Shown piece by piece: positions 27,121 through 36,543 of a DNA stretch of 64,000 nucleotides. Location of the stretch: positions 1-64,000 of the forward strand of contig NZ_FNHV01000012.1 in the NCBI RefSeq assembly GCF_900103585.1, given 5' to 3'. The position numbers and the translations under genes were made by a program. This DNA is from Streptomyces sp. cf386. GTDB taxonomy: Bacteria > Actinomycetota > Actinomycetes > Streptomycetales > Streptomycetaceae. Positions within the stretch are counted from its first letter, which is position 1. Every line of letters begins with the position of its first letter. The notes below the pieces were generated by a model, which saw nothing but the letters and a program-made list of their open reading frames with translations, did no database searches and had not been told where the DNA came from.

Positions 27121-30100
27121 TCAGCCTGTCGTCGGTGCGGGCCGTTTGAACATCCGGGTCGCCGTGATCTCGCTGTGCACCGCTTCCCCGGCCGGGGTCT
27201 GCTGCGGCAGTCCCGGCCGGAGGTGTTCCTCGACGCTGATGTACTTCAGCCCGGCGCGGAGGTCGGCGTCGTTGCGCAATCGGATGACCAGCGGAAACTC
27301 CGCCAGCGCGGTGGTGTCGAACAGGCCGGTGGTGTAGAGGAGCTGGACACCCAGCGCATCCGACACGGCGCGCTGGAGCTCCAGCAGATAGGTCGCGTTG
27401 GCGCGTCCGATCGGGTTGTCCAGGAACAGCGTGCCGGCGTGCCGGTGCTTGTCCCGGCCCCGGTCGTTCGACCGCAGGGCGGCCATCGTGCAGTACAGGG
27501 CGATGGCCGCCGTGAGCAGCTGACCGCCGGAGAACACATCACCCATCTGCCCGACGGGCACGCGCTCCGCGCGCAGTACGGCATCCGGCTTGAGGATCTC
27601 GACGGCGACGCCCTTCGGCTGAAGAGCCGCGGCGACACCGCGCAGCAGCAGGGACATACCGTCCCGCCTCAGGTCCGAGTTCTTCTTCACCGCTGCCCGC
27701 GTCGCCTCGTCGATGACCTCGCCCAGCCGTTCGGTGAGCGTGGCCTGGTCGGGTTCCTCGAAGCGGATGCGGAGGAACTCCTGCCCGGACCACTCGCCGA
27801 GCCCCTCGGGCAGCCGGGAGAGCCGCTGGGCGGATCGCAGGGTGGCCAGCGCCGACTCGACCAGCCCGCGGAGCCGGTCCACGATCGAGTCGCGGTTGCG
27901 CTCCAGTTGCGCCAACTCGTCGGTGAGGACGCGGAGTCGGGGCGCGAAGGCGTCCGCCCACTTCTGGGCGTGCTCGGGCAGCGCCGAGGCCGGCAGCTCG
28001 CGGATCTGCTGGCGAGCGGGGGTGCGGACCTGCTCGTACCGCGTGGAGTTGGCGTGCCGGACGAGCACGTCGCTCGCCTCGCGCACAGCGGCCTCGGCGG
28101 CGGACAGGTCGGCGGCGCAGCCGCGCAGCGACCGGCGGGCCTCGGCCGCGGAGTGCCGGGCCTCCTCCAGGGTGCCCGGGTACGGCTCCGGCGTCTCCTG
28201 CTCCTCGTCCGGGGCGTGCTCCCGCAGCAGGTCGCGCAGCATCGCGGCGATCTCGTCGAAGCCGCCGGCCGCGTCCTCGGCGGCACGGTGCGCTTCGAGG
28301 AGCTCCGCGTGGGCCTCCCGTGCCTGCGTCAACGCCTCGGTGCGGGAGGCGAGTTCGGCGGTCGCCGTGCGCAGCAACGCCTGCGCGTGCTCGGCGTCGC
28401 GCGGCTGGAGCTCCTCGGACAGCTCGGTGTGCGCCTCACCGTCCTCGGGCGCGTGCCGCTCTGCCTCACCACGCAGCCGGCCAAGCTGCTCGCTCGCGCT
28501 GGACATACGGGTCTCCAGAAGCTGGACCAGCTCCTCGGCACGCGCGGCCGCCGCCTGCCGGGACGGCCCGTCGGAGCCGTCGGGCGACTCCAGCAGCTGC
28601 TCGGCCCGGGTACGGACCTTGTTGCTCAGCCGGTCCAGCTCCGCGCGCGCCGCGCTCTCGTCGCTCTCCGCACGGGCCTGCTCGGCGCGCAGGTCGGCGC
28701 CGACGCCGACCTTCTCGTACACCTGGGAGGCGGCCCGGTACGCCTCTCGAAGCGCGGGCAAGGACGCCTTTGGGGCATCAGCATCGGTGTCCGGTACGTC
28801 GTCGGGGGCGCCCGCGATCTCCGAGCGCTCGGCGCGCAGGGCGCGGGCGGTGCGGCGCGCGTCGTCGGCCGCGCGCTGGGCGGCACGACGGTCCTCGTCG
28901 GCGGCGCGGGCGCGCTCCAGGCAGGTCTGGGCGCGGGCCTCGGACTCGGTGGCCTCGTCGGCGAGTTCGCGCACCTTGACCTGCCAACCGGCCCGCTCAC
29001 GCAGCCGGAAGGCCAGCCCGGCGAGGGCGTCGGCGGCCCGACGGGCCTTCTGCGCGCCCTCCTGACGCTCGTCGCGGACCTGAGCGGCCTCGGCGGCGGC
29101 TTCGTCGGCCTCGGCCCGCACGGTCCGTGCCTCGGCCAGCTCTGCCTCGGACTCCTCGGCGAACGCGCGCGTGTCCAGGGCCGCCTGTCCCAGCTCGACC
29201 AGCCGTCCGGCCGGGCAGCCCGTCCGCCACGAGGCGAGCCGCGCCGCCAGCTCACGGTCCTTGCCGAGCCGCGCGGCGAGCGTGCGGATCTCCTCGTCCC
29301 GCCCGGTCGCCCGCGCGCGCAGGGCGTGCCGCTCCTCGTCGGCGGCGTGCTCGTCGTGCATGGCCGGGTTCGGCGGTACGAGGAATACAGCAGGATTGGG
29401 GCCGCCATGCGCGTCGGCGGCCGGGGTCGGGGCGAGCAGGGCGGCTGCCGTACCCACCGCCACGGCCGACCGGGGCAGCAGTGCCGCGTCGCTGAGCACC
29501 TCGCGGGCACGCGCGTGCGTGTCCGGGTCGGTGATGATCACACCGTCGACCAGTTCGGGCCGGGCGGCGAGCACGCGCGCGTGGTCGGCGGGGTCGACGG
29601 CCTGGGCGAGGTAGCGCCAGCCCGGCAGCGCCGGGATGCCCTGCTCGCCGAGGAACTCCACAGTGGCGAGCACGTCCGGGCCGGGCGGCAGCAGCCCACC
29701 GTCACCGAGCGCGCCGAGGATCCGGGAGTCGTCTGCGGCTGCCGTACGCAGCTCGAAGAGCTGCCGCTCGGCGGCGGACACGGCGTCGTCGAGCAGCTCG
29801 CGCAGCTCGTCGGCGAAGCGATCGAGCTCCTCCGGGGTGAGGGCGCCTTCGACGGGGACGCTCGGGGCGATCTGCGCGCCGTCACGCGCGGACGCACTCC
29901 CCTTGCCGCCATCACCCGTACTCGACCTGCCGTCATCACCCGCGCGCGGCGCCGGCACGGACCCGCGCTTCGCGCCGGAATCGCCGGGCAGGCTGAGCAG
30001 TTCCGCGAGCCGCTCCTCCGCCGCCAGCCCCTCGGCGAGGCGGCGCTCGGCGTCGTAAGTGCGCTCGGCGGCGGTTGCGGCGTCCGCCGCGCGGGCGGCC

Positions 30101-31827
30101 GTCAGCTCCGCGCGGGACTCGGCCGAGGCCGCCTCGCGCGCGTGCTCCGAGGCGTGCCGGGAGGCTTCGCGGGCGGTGTCCCAGGCGGCGACGGCCGTCT
30201 TCTCGGCGTCGCTCGCGGCGAGGGCCGCGCGGGCCGGGTCGGCGTCGGGGGCGGTGTTGTCGAGCCAGCCGGCGCGGACGGCCTCGGCGGTCTCCTGCTC
30301 GACCTCGGACAGCCGCTGCCGCAGATGCCCGACCTCGCTGCGGGCCCGCTGCGCCTCGGTGGCGGCGGCGGTGGAGTCCCGGTAGGCGGACTCGCCGACC
30401 TCCTGGAGCGCCGCGGACCGCTCCTCCCCCTCGTTGGCGAGCGTCTCGGCGCTCTCCACGGCCGCGTGCAGGGCTCGTACGAGATCGACGGCGGCCTTGG
30501 CCCGGGCGGCCAGCGCGGGGGCAGCGTCCCGTTCGGCCTCCTGGATCGCGGCGGCCACGCGCGCGACGCGGTCGGCTGCTGCGCGGTGCCGCAGTACGAC
30601 CTCGGCGGCCTGCCAGGCGGAGTGCAGGGTGCGTGCGTCGGCCAGCTCGCGCTTCTGGGCTGCCGCGGATTTCTCGGCCGCCGCGAGCGCCAACGAGGCG
30701 TGCCGGTAGGCCAGTTCGGCCGCGATCAGCGCGCTGCGCTCCCGCGCCGCCTCGGCGTGGGTGACGGCGTACGCGGCGGCGGTGACCCGCTGGGCGAGAT
30801 CGGCGGCGCGCACACGCTCCTGGACACCCCGTGCGGACAGTCGCCGGGCCAGAGTCCGCGTCCGCCGCTCGGCGCCGGAGTGGATGTCACGCGCGCGTGA
30901 GCGAGCCTCGGCGGCCTCCACGATCCGCCCGAGCAGATCGACGGACCCGGCGGTGAAGTCCCGTTCGGCGATCAGCTCGGCGCGCCGGCCCAGCTTGTTC
31001 CCGAACCCGCTGACCAGATCGGCGAGGCCGTCGGTGTCGCGCGTGTCCGTCACGGCCCGCAGCAGCAGGTCGGTGAAGTCGGAGTCCTTCTTGACCGCGA
31101 AGAGGCCGGCCGCCTCACCCTCGTCGGCGTTCATCTCCCGCTGGTAGCGGAAGAGTTCGGGGTCGAGGCCGAGGTCGCCGAGGTGCTCGATCCAGCGGTC
31201 GTGGATCTCCTCCCAGTGGACCTCCAGATGCGGATACGCCTTGCCCGCCTCGGTGACGGCGTCCCGGAAGCCCTTCATGGTGCGACGGCGCCCCTGCGCG
31301 CCCGACTGGCCCTCGACGGTGGGCCGTACGGCGGTGGACTCGGCGACGGGCAGGTTGTCCAGGCTCAGGCCGGGCCCCGGCCGGAAGGAGTACCAGGCCT
31401 CGGCGAACTTCCGCGGGTCGTTGGAGACCTGACGCCCGCGCCACTCGCTGACCTTGCCGACCACGACGCACTCGCCGGTGAGCGTGTGCTGCCACTCCAG
31501 CGCGACATGCCCGCAGTCGTCTGCGAGCAGGAACTTCCGCAGCACGCCGGAGCTGGCGCCGCCAAGGGTGTTGCGGTGGCCCGGCAGCATCACGGAGAAG
31601 ATCAGCTTGAGCAGAACCGACTTCCCGCCGCCGTTCTCCAGGAAGAGCACCCCGGCGGGCGCCGGTCGGCGCGGCGGACCGACGGGCTCCTCCTCGAAGA
31701 ACTCCGCCTGCGTCGGCGCGGGGTCGGGCACGGGCTCGCCCACACCGCGCAGATCCAGCACGGTGTCGGCATAGCGCGCACCGGCCGGTCCGATGGAGTA
31801 GAGGCGGACCCGGGACAGCTCGTACAT
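27121..31827 (-). CDS. SMC-like coiled-coil ATPase, third gene of a three-gene cassette
   Basis: A 1568-residue protein with ABC-type ATPase halves at both ends and a long alanine/glutamate/arginine-rich coiled coil between (about 300-1330), the layout of SMC, MukB and MksB/JetC proteins. The N-terminal Walker A region reads LENGGGKSV (63-71), so the first glycine of the usual motif is replaced by leucine. The signature motif is FSGGQ (1432-1436). Walker B reads LFLDNP with Asp1470 followed by Asn1471 where a catalytic Glu is usual. A shorter, less helical stretch around 600-800 could be a hinge. It is the last of three minus-strand genes. RecN- or SbcC-type repair ATPases are alternatives, but length and neighbours fit a condensin-like complex better. 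Confidence 0.8.
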   Translation of the reverse strand: MYELSRVRLYSIGPAGARYADTVLDLRGVGEPVPDPAPTQAEFFEEEPVGPPRRPAPAGVLFLENGGGKSVLLKLIFSVMLPGHRNTLGGASSGVLRKFLLADDCGHVALEWQHTLTGECVVVGKVSEWRGRQVSNDPRKFAEAWYSFRPGPGLSLDNLPVAESTAVRPTVEGQSGAQGRRRTMKGFRDAVTEAGKAYPHLEVHWEEIHDRWIEHLGDLGLDPELFRYQREMNADEGEAAGLFAVKKDSDFTDLLLRAVTDTRDTDGLADLVSGFGNKLGRRAELIAERDFTAGSVDLLGRIVEAAEARSRARDIHSGAERRTRTLARRLSARGVQERVRAADLAQRVTAAAYAVTHAEAARERSALIAAELAYRHASLALAAAEKSAAAQKRELADARTLHSAWQAAEVVLRHRAAADRVARVAAAIQEAERDAAPALAARAKAAVDLVRALHAAVESAETLANEGEERSAALQEVGESAYRDSTAAATEAQRARSEVGHLRQRLSEVEQETAEAVRAGWLDNTAPDADPARAALAASDAEKTAVAAWDTAREASRHASEHAREAASAESRAELTAARAADAATAAERTYDAERRLAEGLAAEERLAELLSLPGDSGAKRGSVPAPRAGDDGRSSTGDGGKGSASARDGAQIAPSVPVEGALTPEELDRFADELRELLDDAVSAAERQLFELRTAAADDSRILGALGDGGLLPPGPDVLATVEFLGEQGIPALPGWRYLAQAVDPADHARVLAARPELVDGVIITDPDTHARAREVLSDAALLPRSAVAVGTAAALLAPTPAADAHGGPNPAVFLVPPNPAMHDEHAADEERHALRARATGRDEEIRTLAARLGKDRELAARLASWRTGCPAGRLVELGQAALDTRAFAEESEAELAEARTVRAEADEAAAEAAQVRDERQEGAQKARRAADALAGLAFRLRERAGWQVKVRELADEATESEARAQTCLERARAADEDRRAAQRAADDARRTARALRAERSEIAGAPDDVPDTDADAPKASLPALREAYRAASQVYEKVGVGADLRAEQARAESDESAARAELDRLSNKVRTRAEQLLESPDGSDGPSRQAAAARAEELVQLLETRMSSASEQLGRLRGEAERHAPEDGEAHTELSEELQPRDAEHAQALLRTATAELASRTEALTQAREAHAELLEAHRAAEDAAGGFDEIAAMLRDLLREHAPDEEQETPEPYPGTLEEARHSAAEARRSLRGCAADLSAAEAAVREASDVLVRHANSTRYEQVRTPARQQIRELPASALPEHAQKWADAFAPRLRVLTDELAQLERNRDSIVDRLRGLVESALATLRSAQRLSRLPEGLGEWSGQEFLRIRFEEPDQATLTERLGEVIDEATRAAVKKNSDLRRDGMSLLLRGVAAALQPKGVAVEILKPDAVLRAERVPVGQMGDVFSGGQLLTAAIALYCTMAALRSNDRGRDKHRHAGTLFLDNPIGRANATYLLELQRAVSDALGVQLLYTTGLFDTTALAEFPLVIRLRNDADLRAGLKYISVEEHLRPGLPQQTPAGEAVHSEITATRMFKRPAPTTG

Positions 31828-31879
31828 GGCGGACTCTCGTAAGTCTTCGTCAGATCGGGGAAGTTCGGGGCGGGGCGTT

Positions 31880-32761
31880 TCAGGCGGAGTGGAACGGCAG
31901 CCCGGCGTCGGCCACCAGTTCCAGGTCGTCGGTTTCCTCGGCGGGCAGCAGGGTCGGCGTGCCGTCGGTGACCGGGACTACGCCCAGCTCCAGCAGCTCG
32001 GCCATGGCGGCGGTGCCCGCCATGTCACGCACCTGCAGCTGGTAGCGGGCCGTCGTGCGGTACGTACCGCCGTTGTCGTCGCCCGTCCGCTGAAGGAAGC
32101 CGGAGTCGGTGAGGAAGGCCACCGCCTTGCCGATGATGCCGGTCGTGGAGCCCGCGAGCCGACGCGCGTCCTTGGTGGCGCCGGTGGCGCTGCGTCTGAC
32201 CCAGATCCGCCACGCGGCCTCCAGCCCCGGCGCGTCCGTCGCGGGGTCGGTGTTCTCCCCCTGCTCGGCCGCCCGTTCCTCCAGCCGCCGGCATGCCTGC
32301 CGTACGAAGGCGTCGACGCCGTTGACCGTGACGCGCCCGATGTATCCGTCGTCGGCGAGGTCCTCGGGCCGCGGGAATGCCATGGCGGCGACGGCGAGAT
32401 GCGCCAGCCCGTGCAGGAACCGGTCGCTGCCGTCGGCCGACGTACGACGCGCGTAGTCCCCCATGCGCACGGCGAACACCGAGTCCTCTGCGGCCGTCAC
32501 GGCCATCCCCGCGCGCGGGGACACCTCCAGCACGACCAGTCCGAGCCCGGCGGCCACCGCGTCCGCGAGCCGCGCGAACGGCGGGTCCTCGCGGTAGCGG
32601 CGCAGCAGATCCGCGTACTCCTGGTCGCGCGCGGGCTGCAACTTCGGCTGCAGTCCGAAGGCGACGAGCCGGGCCGCGTCGGCGGCGTCGGCGGGCGTGA
32701 CGGTGGCGGTCGCCGACAGGGCGGGGGCCTCCGGGTCACTCCGATCGACGTGCTCGGTCAC
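31880..32761 (-). CDS. kite/MksE-like protein, second gene of the SMC-like cassette
   Basis: A 293-residue protein I do not recognise by name. It is largely helical with two likely winged-helix parts, the second around GSTTGIIGKAVAFLTDSGFL followed by a strand pair RTTARYQLQVRDMAG. Size, position between the 508-residue and SMC-like genes, and the winged-helix pattern match kite subunits (MksE/JetB), which dimerise and bind the kleisin. The GTG at 32761 has AAGGAG eight bases upstream. It starts 52 bases after the first gene and ends 52 bases before the third. Confidence 0.65.
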   Translation of the reverse strand: MTEHVDRSDPEAPALSATATVTPADAADAARLVAFGLQPKLQPARDQEYADLLRRYREDPPFARLADAVAAGLGLVVLEVSPRAGMAVTAAEDSVFAVRMGDYARRTSADGSDRFLHGLAHLAVAAMAFPRPEDLADDGYIGRVTVNGVDAFVRQACRRLEERAAEQGENTDPATDAPGLEAAWRIWVRRSATGATKDARRLAGSTTGIIGKAVAFLTDSGFLQRTGDDNGGTYRTTARYQLQVRDMAGTAAMAELLELGVVPVTDGTPTLLPAEETDDLELVADAGLPFHSA

Positions 32762-32813
32762 GGTTTCGGCTCCTTGCTGCGGTGGTGCTCGTACGTACGG
32801 TTGTCGGTGGGCC

Positions 32814-34340
32814 TCATGCTGCTTCCGTCCGGTCGGCGGCCATCCCGGCCGCGTCCAGCAGCGCCGTGCCCACGATCAGGTCGGCCCCGCCGAACTCGGG
32901 ATCATCCAGCTCCGTCCCGTCGTCCACGGCGAACAGCAGCTTCTCCTCGCCCTGCCGATAGGCGGTTCCGACCGGTGGACTCGCCGCGTGAACCGCCATC
33001 AACGCCACGAGATACGGGAGTTCCGGGTCCTGGAGACGCGCCTGCGCCAACAGACCCGACAACCGGCGCGGCGCATCGGCCGGCAGGTCCAGCAGATCCG
33101 TCGCCGCGGCCAACTGCTCCTCGCTGAACCGGCTGTCGTCCGGCGTCGCGATGAGGTCGGGCTCGGGCATCTCGGCACCGAGGTGCTCCCGCTCCACGGG
33201 CGGCGTCAGCAGTATGTCCACGAGATCACCGACCCGCACGGACACCGGCGTACGCAGGCCCGTCCCGCGCGCGAAGAAGGCGTCCGTGACCCGGACGGCC
33301 TGCTCCAGGGGCAACGGCAGGAGGGGGGCGACGAGATGGCCGTACAGATCTGTCCCCGACGTCGTCATGGGCGCCGCGAAGGCCTGTCGGTCCTGCTCGG
33401 CGCGGAACAGGGGGCCGGCCTCCAGCAGGCGGGACTGCAGCTGGGTGTGGCGTCGGATGCAGTCCTTGACGATGTCGACGAGCTCGGCGGCGCGGCGCTT
33501 GTGCTCCGGGTCCTCCGACTCGTCGCGGGCCTTGCGGATGTTGGTGAGGATCGCGTTCTCGTGGCGGTACCGGTCGGCGACGTGGTCGAGGGCCTCGGCG
33601 ATCATGTCCGGCACGGCGTTCATCCAGTCGACCGCCCGGACATTGCGGCGGGTCGCGTCCAGGGCCCGGCGAAGCGTCTCCGAGTACTGCACGGTCCGGT
33701 ACCGGGCCTGCTCGGCGGCCAGCTGCGCGTCGGCGAGGCGGCCGCGGTTGATCAGGACCTCCAGCTTGACCTCGGCGGCGATCTGCGCGCTGGTCACGTC
33801 GGTGTCGAGGGCGCCGACGAGGACGTTGACCGCCTCGTCCGTCGTACGGAGGTACACCGTGCCGCCCGGCCCCGGCACCTCCTCGATCAGCTTGAAGTCG
33901 TAGTCACGGCGGACATAGCTGCCGTCCGGCGCGAATGTGCCGTATACGGCCCGGAAGCCGCGGTCCACACTGCCGACGTTGATCAGGTTCTCCAGGACCC
34001 AGCGGGCCACCCGCTCGTGCTCGGCGACGGGACGCTGCGCGGCCTGGGCGGCAATGCGCGGGATGAGCCGGGCGACGATCTGGTCATGGTCGGCGCCGGT
34101 GTCGAAGTCCATGTTGAGGGTGACCAGATCGATGGCGGCGAGCGCCACCTCCGCCATGCCGTAGACCGAGTACTCGCCCGCGAGGTTGGCCTTGCGCGCA
34201 TCGAGGTCGTGCAGCGGCGCGGTGCAGGCGAGCGCGCGCAGCCGCCGCGCCAGTCCCTCGTCGGCGGCCGGGCCCGGAGCTGGGCGCGGCCCCGCGCTGA
34301 GCTGGGGCGGAACACGGTCCGTCGATGCGGGTGAAGTCAC
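32814..34340 (-). CDS. kleisin/MksF-like protein, first gene of the SMC-like cassette
   Basis: A 508-residue protein without a recognised domain. Its N-terminal half is helical with winged-helix character (VARWVLENLINVGSVDRGFR, then YDFKLIEEV and YLRTTDEAVNVL). The middle is a long helical region rich in charged residues (about 180-300, including HENAILTNIRKARDESEDPE). A C-terminal winged-helix-like part is possible. This resembles MksF/JetA-type kleisins in size, order and layout. The GTG at 34340 is my choice; the open frame could begin ten codons earlier only at TTG. TAGTCT lies seven bases before the GTG, so the mRNA may be leaderless. Confidence 0.62.
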   Translation of the reverse strand: MTSPASTDRVPPQLSAGPRPAPGPAADEGLARRLRALACTAPLHDLDARKANLAGEYSVYGMAEVALAAIDLVTLNMDFDTGADHDQIVARLIPRIAAQAAQRPVAEHERVARWVLENLINVGSVDRGFRAVYGTFAPDGSYVRRDYDFKLIEEVPGPGGTVYLRTTDEAVNVLVGALDTDVTSAQIAAEVKLEVLINRGRLADAQLAAEQARYRTVQYSETLRRALDATRRNVRAVDWMNAVPDMIAEALDHVADRYRHENAILTNIRKARDESEDPEHKRRAAELVDIVKDCIRRHTQLQSRLLEAGPLFRAEQDRQAFAAPMTTSGTDLYGHLVAPLLPLPLEQAVRVTDAFFARGTGLRTPVSVRVGDLVDILLTPPVEREHLGAEMPEPDLIATPDDSRFSEEQLAAATDLLDLPADAPRRLSGLLAQARLQDPELPYLVALMAVHAASPPVGTAYRQGEEKLLFAVDDGTELDDPEFGGADLIVGTALLDAAGMAADRTEAA

Positions 34341-34420
34341 GATGCACAGACTAGGTCCTAGGTCTGACAACGACCCAAACGAACGCGTACCGCCGGGAGC
34401 CCGAAGCGCAGGGCATGGCC

Positions 34421-35113
34421 CTACGGGGCGCTCACCCGTCGCCGGTAGACCTCCACGACCCGCTCCAGCGAGTCGTCGAGATAGACCGCGAGCAGCATCT
34501 CGGCCTCACCCTTGTCGCCCGCCTCCAGGGCCCGGAGGATCTCCCGGTTGCGTGCGAGGTACGGCTCGTGCAGCCGGTGCGGATCGTCCACGATGTGGAA
34601 GGCCAGCCGCAGCTCGGCGAAGACGCTGCGCATCAGCTCGTCGGTACGGGCGCTCCCGGCGAGGGAGACCAGCTCCCGGTGGAAGTGGATATTGGCCGTC
34701 CCCAGCCCTTTCCAGTCACCTTCGCGCACCGCGCGCTGCCCATCGGAGACGGCTTCGGCGGGCCCCTCCAGGGGGTACGGCGGTTCGCCGAGACCGCGTA
34801 CGACGGCGCACTCGACAAGCCGTCGGGTGCGGTAGATGTCTTCGACGTCCTCCACCGCCAGGACCCGTACGAACACGCCCCGGTTCAGTTCGTGGACGAG
34901 CAGCCGTTCATGGGTGAGCAGCCGGAACGCCTCGCGCAGTGTGTTGCGGGACACACCGAGCGCCCCTCCGATGCTGTCCTCGGACAGCCGGGTGCCGGGC
35001 GGGAAGAAGCCCTCGGCGATGCGGCTTCTGAGGATGTCCGAGACCCGCTCCGCCGTGCTCGTGCGCCCCAGGAGGGCACGGTCGTCGGCCAGTCCGCCCA
35101 GCTGCTCTGCCAT
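34421..35113 (-). CDS. GntR-family regulator (FCD/FadR subfamily)
   Basis: A 230-residue transcription factor. The N-terminal winged helix (about 18-85) has the GntR pattern: ILRSRIAEGFFPPGTRLSED, then LGVSRNTLREAFRLL. The C-terminal all-helical FCD domain carries the metal/ligand histidines in NIHFHRELV and AFHIVDD. It is divergent from the MFS-DUF1445-pxpABC operon and very likely controls it; the 19-base palindrome at 35162-35180 in the shared promoter region is the obvious operator. A likely inducer is 5-oxoproline, glutamate or a related acid, by context only. Confidence 0.9.
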   Translation of the reverse strand: MAEQLGGLADDRALLGRTSTAERVSDILRSRIAEGFFPPGTRLSEDSIGGALGVSRNTLREAFRLLTHERLLVHELNRGVFVRVLAVEDVEDIYRTRRLVECAVVRGLGEPPYPLEGPAEAVSDGQRAVREGDWKGLGTANIHFHRELVSLAGSARTDELMRSVFAELRLAFHIVDDPHRLHEPYLARNREILRALEAGDKGEAEMLLAVYLDDSLERVVEVYRRRVSAP

Positions 35114-35157
35114 GCCCGGAATTCAACCGCAGACACGAGAACGAAACAACACGGGTA

Positions 35158-35187
35158 TTGAAGGATCGTTCAACGATCCTCTACCTT
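35158..35187 (+). promoter_or_regulatory. promoter of the MFS-pxp operon overlapped by a perfect operator
   Basis: TTGAAG (35158-35163) and TACCTT (35182-35187) are 18 bases apart and can serve as -35 and -10. The spacer contains AGGATCGTT-C-AACGATCCT (35162-35180), a perfect 19-base palindrome. A GntR-type dimer bound here would block the promoter. Confidence 0.65.
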
Positions 35188-35244
35188 GCTGCTCACCCGT
35201 TCAGCTCAGTTCCGCACCCTCCGTCCCCTCACTGCGAGGTGCCC

Positions 35245-36543
35245 ATGAGCACGACCCCTCCACCGCAGGCCCTGCCGGACACCCACCCCACCACTGACGA
35301 ACGCGCCGCCGACGACGGCGCGTTCGCCTGGCTGCGCGCCCTGGGTCCGCGCGGCCGCCGCGCCTTCGCAGGCGCTTTCGGCGGCTATGCCCTGGATTCG
35401 TACGACTACTTCACACTGCCCCTGAGCATGGTGGCCCTGGCCGCGTACTTCGGCCTGGACAGCGGCCAGACCGGCCTCTTCACCACCGTCACGCTCGTGG
35501 TCTCCGCGATCGGCGGCGCTCTCGCGGGCGTACTGGCCGACCGGATCGGCCGGGTCAAGGCGCTGATGATCACGGTGATCACCTACGCGGTCTTCACCGT
35601 CGCCTGCGGCTTCGCGCCCAACTACGAGACGCTGCTGGTCTTCCGCGCCCTCCAGGGCCTCGGCTTCGGCGGCGAGTGGGCGGTCGGCGCGATCCTCGTC
35701 GCCGAGTACGCGAGCGCCAAGCACCGGGGCCGCACGCTCGGCGCGATCCAGAGCTCGTGGGCCGTCGGCTGGGCGCTCGCCGCGATCATGTACACGCTGG
35801 TCTTCTCGCTCGTCGACGAGGACCTGGCCTGGCGCGTGATGTTCTGGACCGGCGCGCTGCCCGCGCTGCTCGTCATCTGGATGCGGCGCCGTGTGCACGA
35901 CGCGCCCGAGGCGGTGGCCGTGCGGGAACAGAGCGCCCAGAAGGGCACGTTCACGGCGATCTTCAAGCCCGGCCTGCTGCGTACGACGATCTTCGCAGGA
36001 CTGCTCTCCACCGGCGTCCAGGGCGGCTACTACACCCTCGCCACCTGGGTGCCCACGTATCTGAAGACCGAGCGGAACCTGTCGGTCGTCGGCACCGGCG
36101 GCTATCTGACGTTCCTGATCTCGGGTGCCTTCATCGGCTATCTGACCGGCGGTTACCTCACCGACCGGCTGGGCCGCCGGCGCAACATCTGGCTGTTCGC
36201 GCTGCTGTCGGCGGTCTGCATCCTGGCGTACGCGAACATCCCCAGCGGCGCCAACACCCTGCTCCTGGTGCTCGGTTTCCCGCTCGGGTTCTGTATGTCG
36301 GCGATCTTCAGCGGCTTCGGTTCGTACCTGAGCGAGCTGTACCCGACGGCCGTACGCGGCACGGGACAGGGCTTCACGTACAACACCGGCCGCGCGGTGG
36401 GCGCCATCTTCCCCACCACGGTCGGCTTCCTGGCCGACAGCTGGGGCGTGGGCGGTGCGCTGGTCTTCGGCGCGATCGGCTACGGCATCGCCGCACTGGC
36501 CCTGCTCGGGCTGCCGGAGACGCGCGGGAAGGAGCTGGTGTGA
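35245..36543 (+). CDS. MFS transporter (aromatic acid/sialate-like proton symporter group)
   Basis: A 432-residue permease with 12 predicted helices. MFS motif A appears between helices 2 and 3 (GVLADRIGRVKAL) and again in the second half (GGYLTDRLGRRRN). The GFGGEWAVGAILVAEY stretch is typical of the metabolite:H+ symporter and sialate/benzoate-type transporters. Being first in the operon with DUF1445 and pxpABC, it likely imports 5-oxoproline or another acidic amino-acid derivative. The ATG at 35245 is preceded by a weak GAGGT. Its stop overlaps the next gene's GTG by four bases. Confidence 0.88.
   Translation: MSTTPPPQALPDTHPTTDERAADDGAFAWLRALGPRGRRAFAGAFGGYALDSYDYFTLPLSMVALAAYFGLDSGQTGLFTTVTLVVSAIGGALAGVLADRIGRVKALMITVITYAVFTVACGFAPNYETLLVFRALQGLGFGGEWAVGAILVAEYASAKHRGRTLGAIQSSWAVGWALAAIMYTLVFSLVDEDLAWRVMFWTGALPALLVIWMRRRVHDAPEAVAVREQSAQKGTFTAIFKPGLLRTTIFAGLLSTGVQGGYYTLATWVPTYLKTERNLSVVGTGGYLTFLISGAFIGYLTGGYLTDRLGRRRNIWLFALLSAVCILAYANIPSGANTLLLVLGFPLGFCMSAIFSGFGSYLSELYPTAVRGTGQGFTYNTGRAVGAIFPTTVGFLADSWGVGGALVFGAIGYGIAALALLGLPETRGKELV

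Noticed and set aside
27175..30900. Long plus-strand open frame opposite the SMC-like gene
   Set aside because: The sequence is Gly/Arg/Leu low-complexity typical of antisense frames. The minus strand has ATPase motifs and a normal operon.
34350..34420. A JetD/MksG nuclease gene next to the SMC-like cassette
   Set aside because: Genes on both sides are a GntR regulator and an amino-acid permease. No TOPRIM-like motif or extra open frame fits, so the cassette is recorded as three genes.
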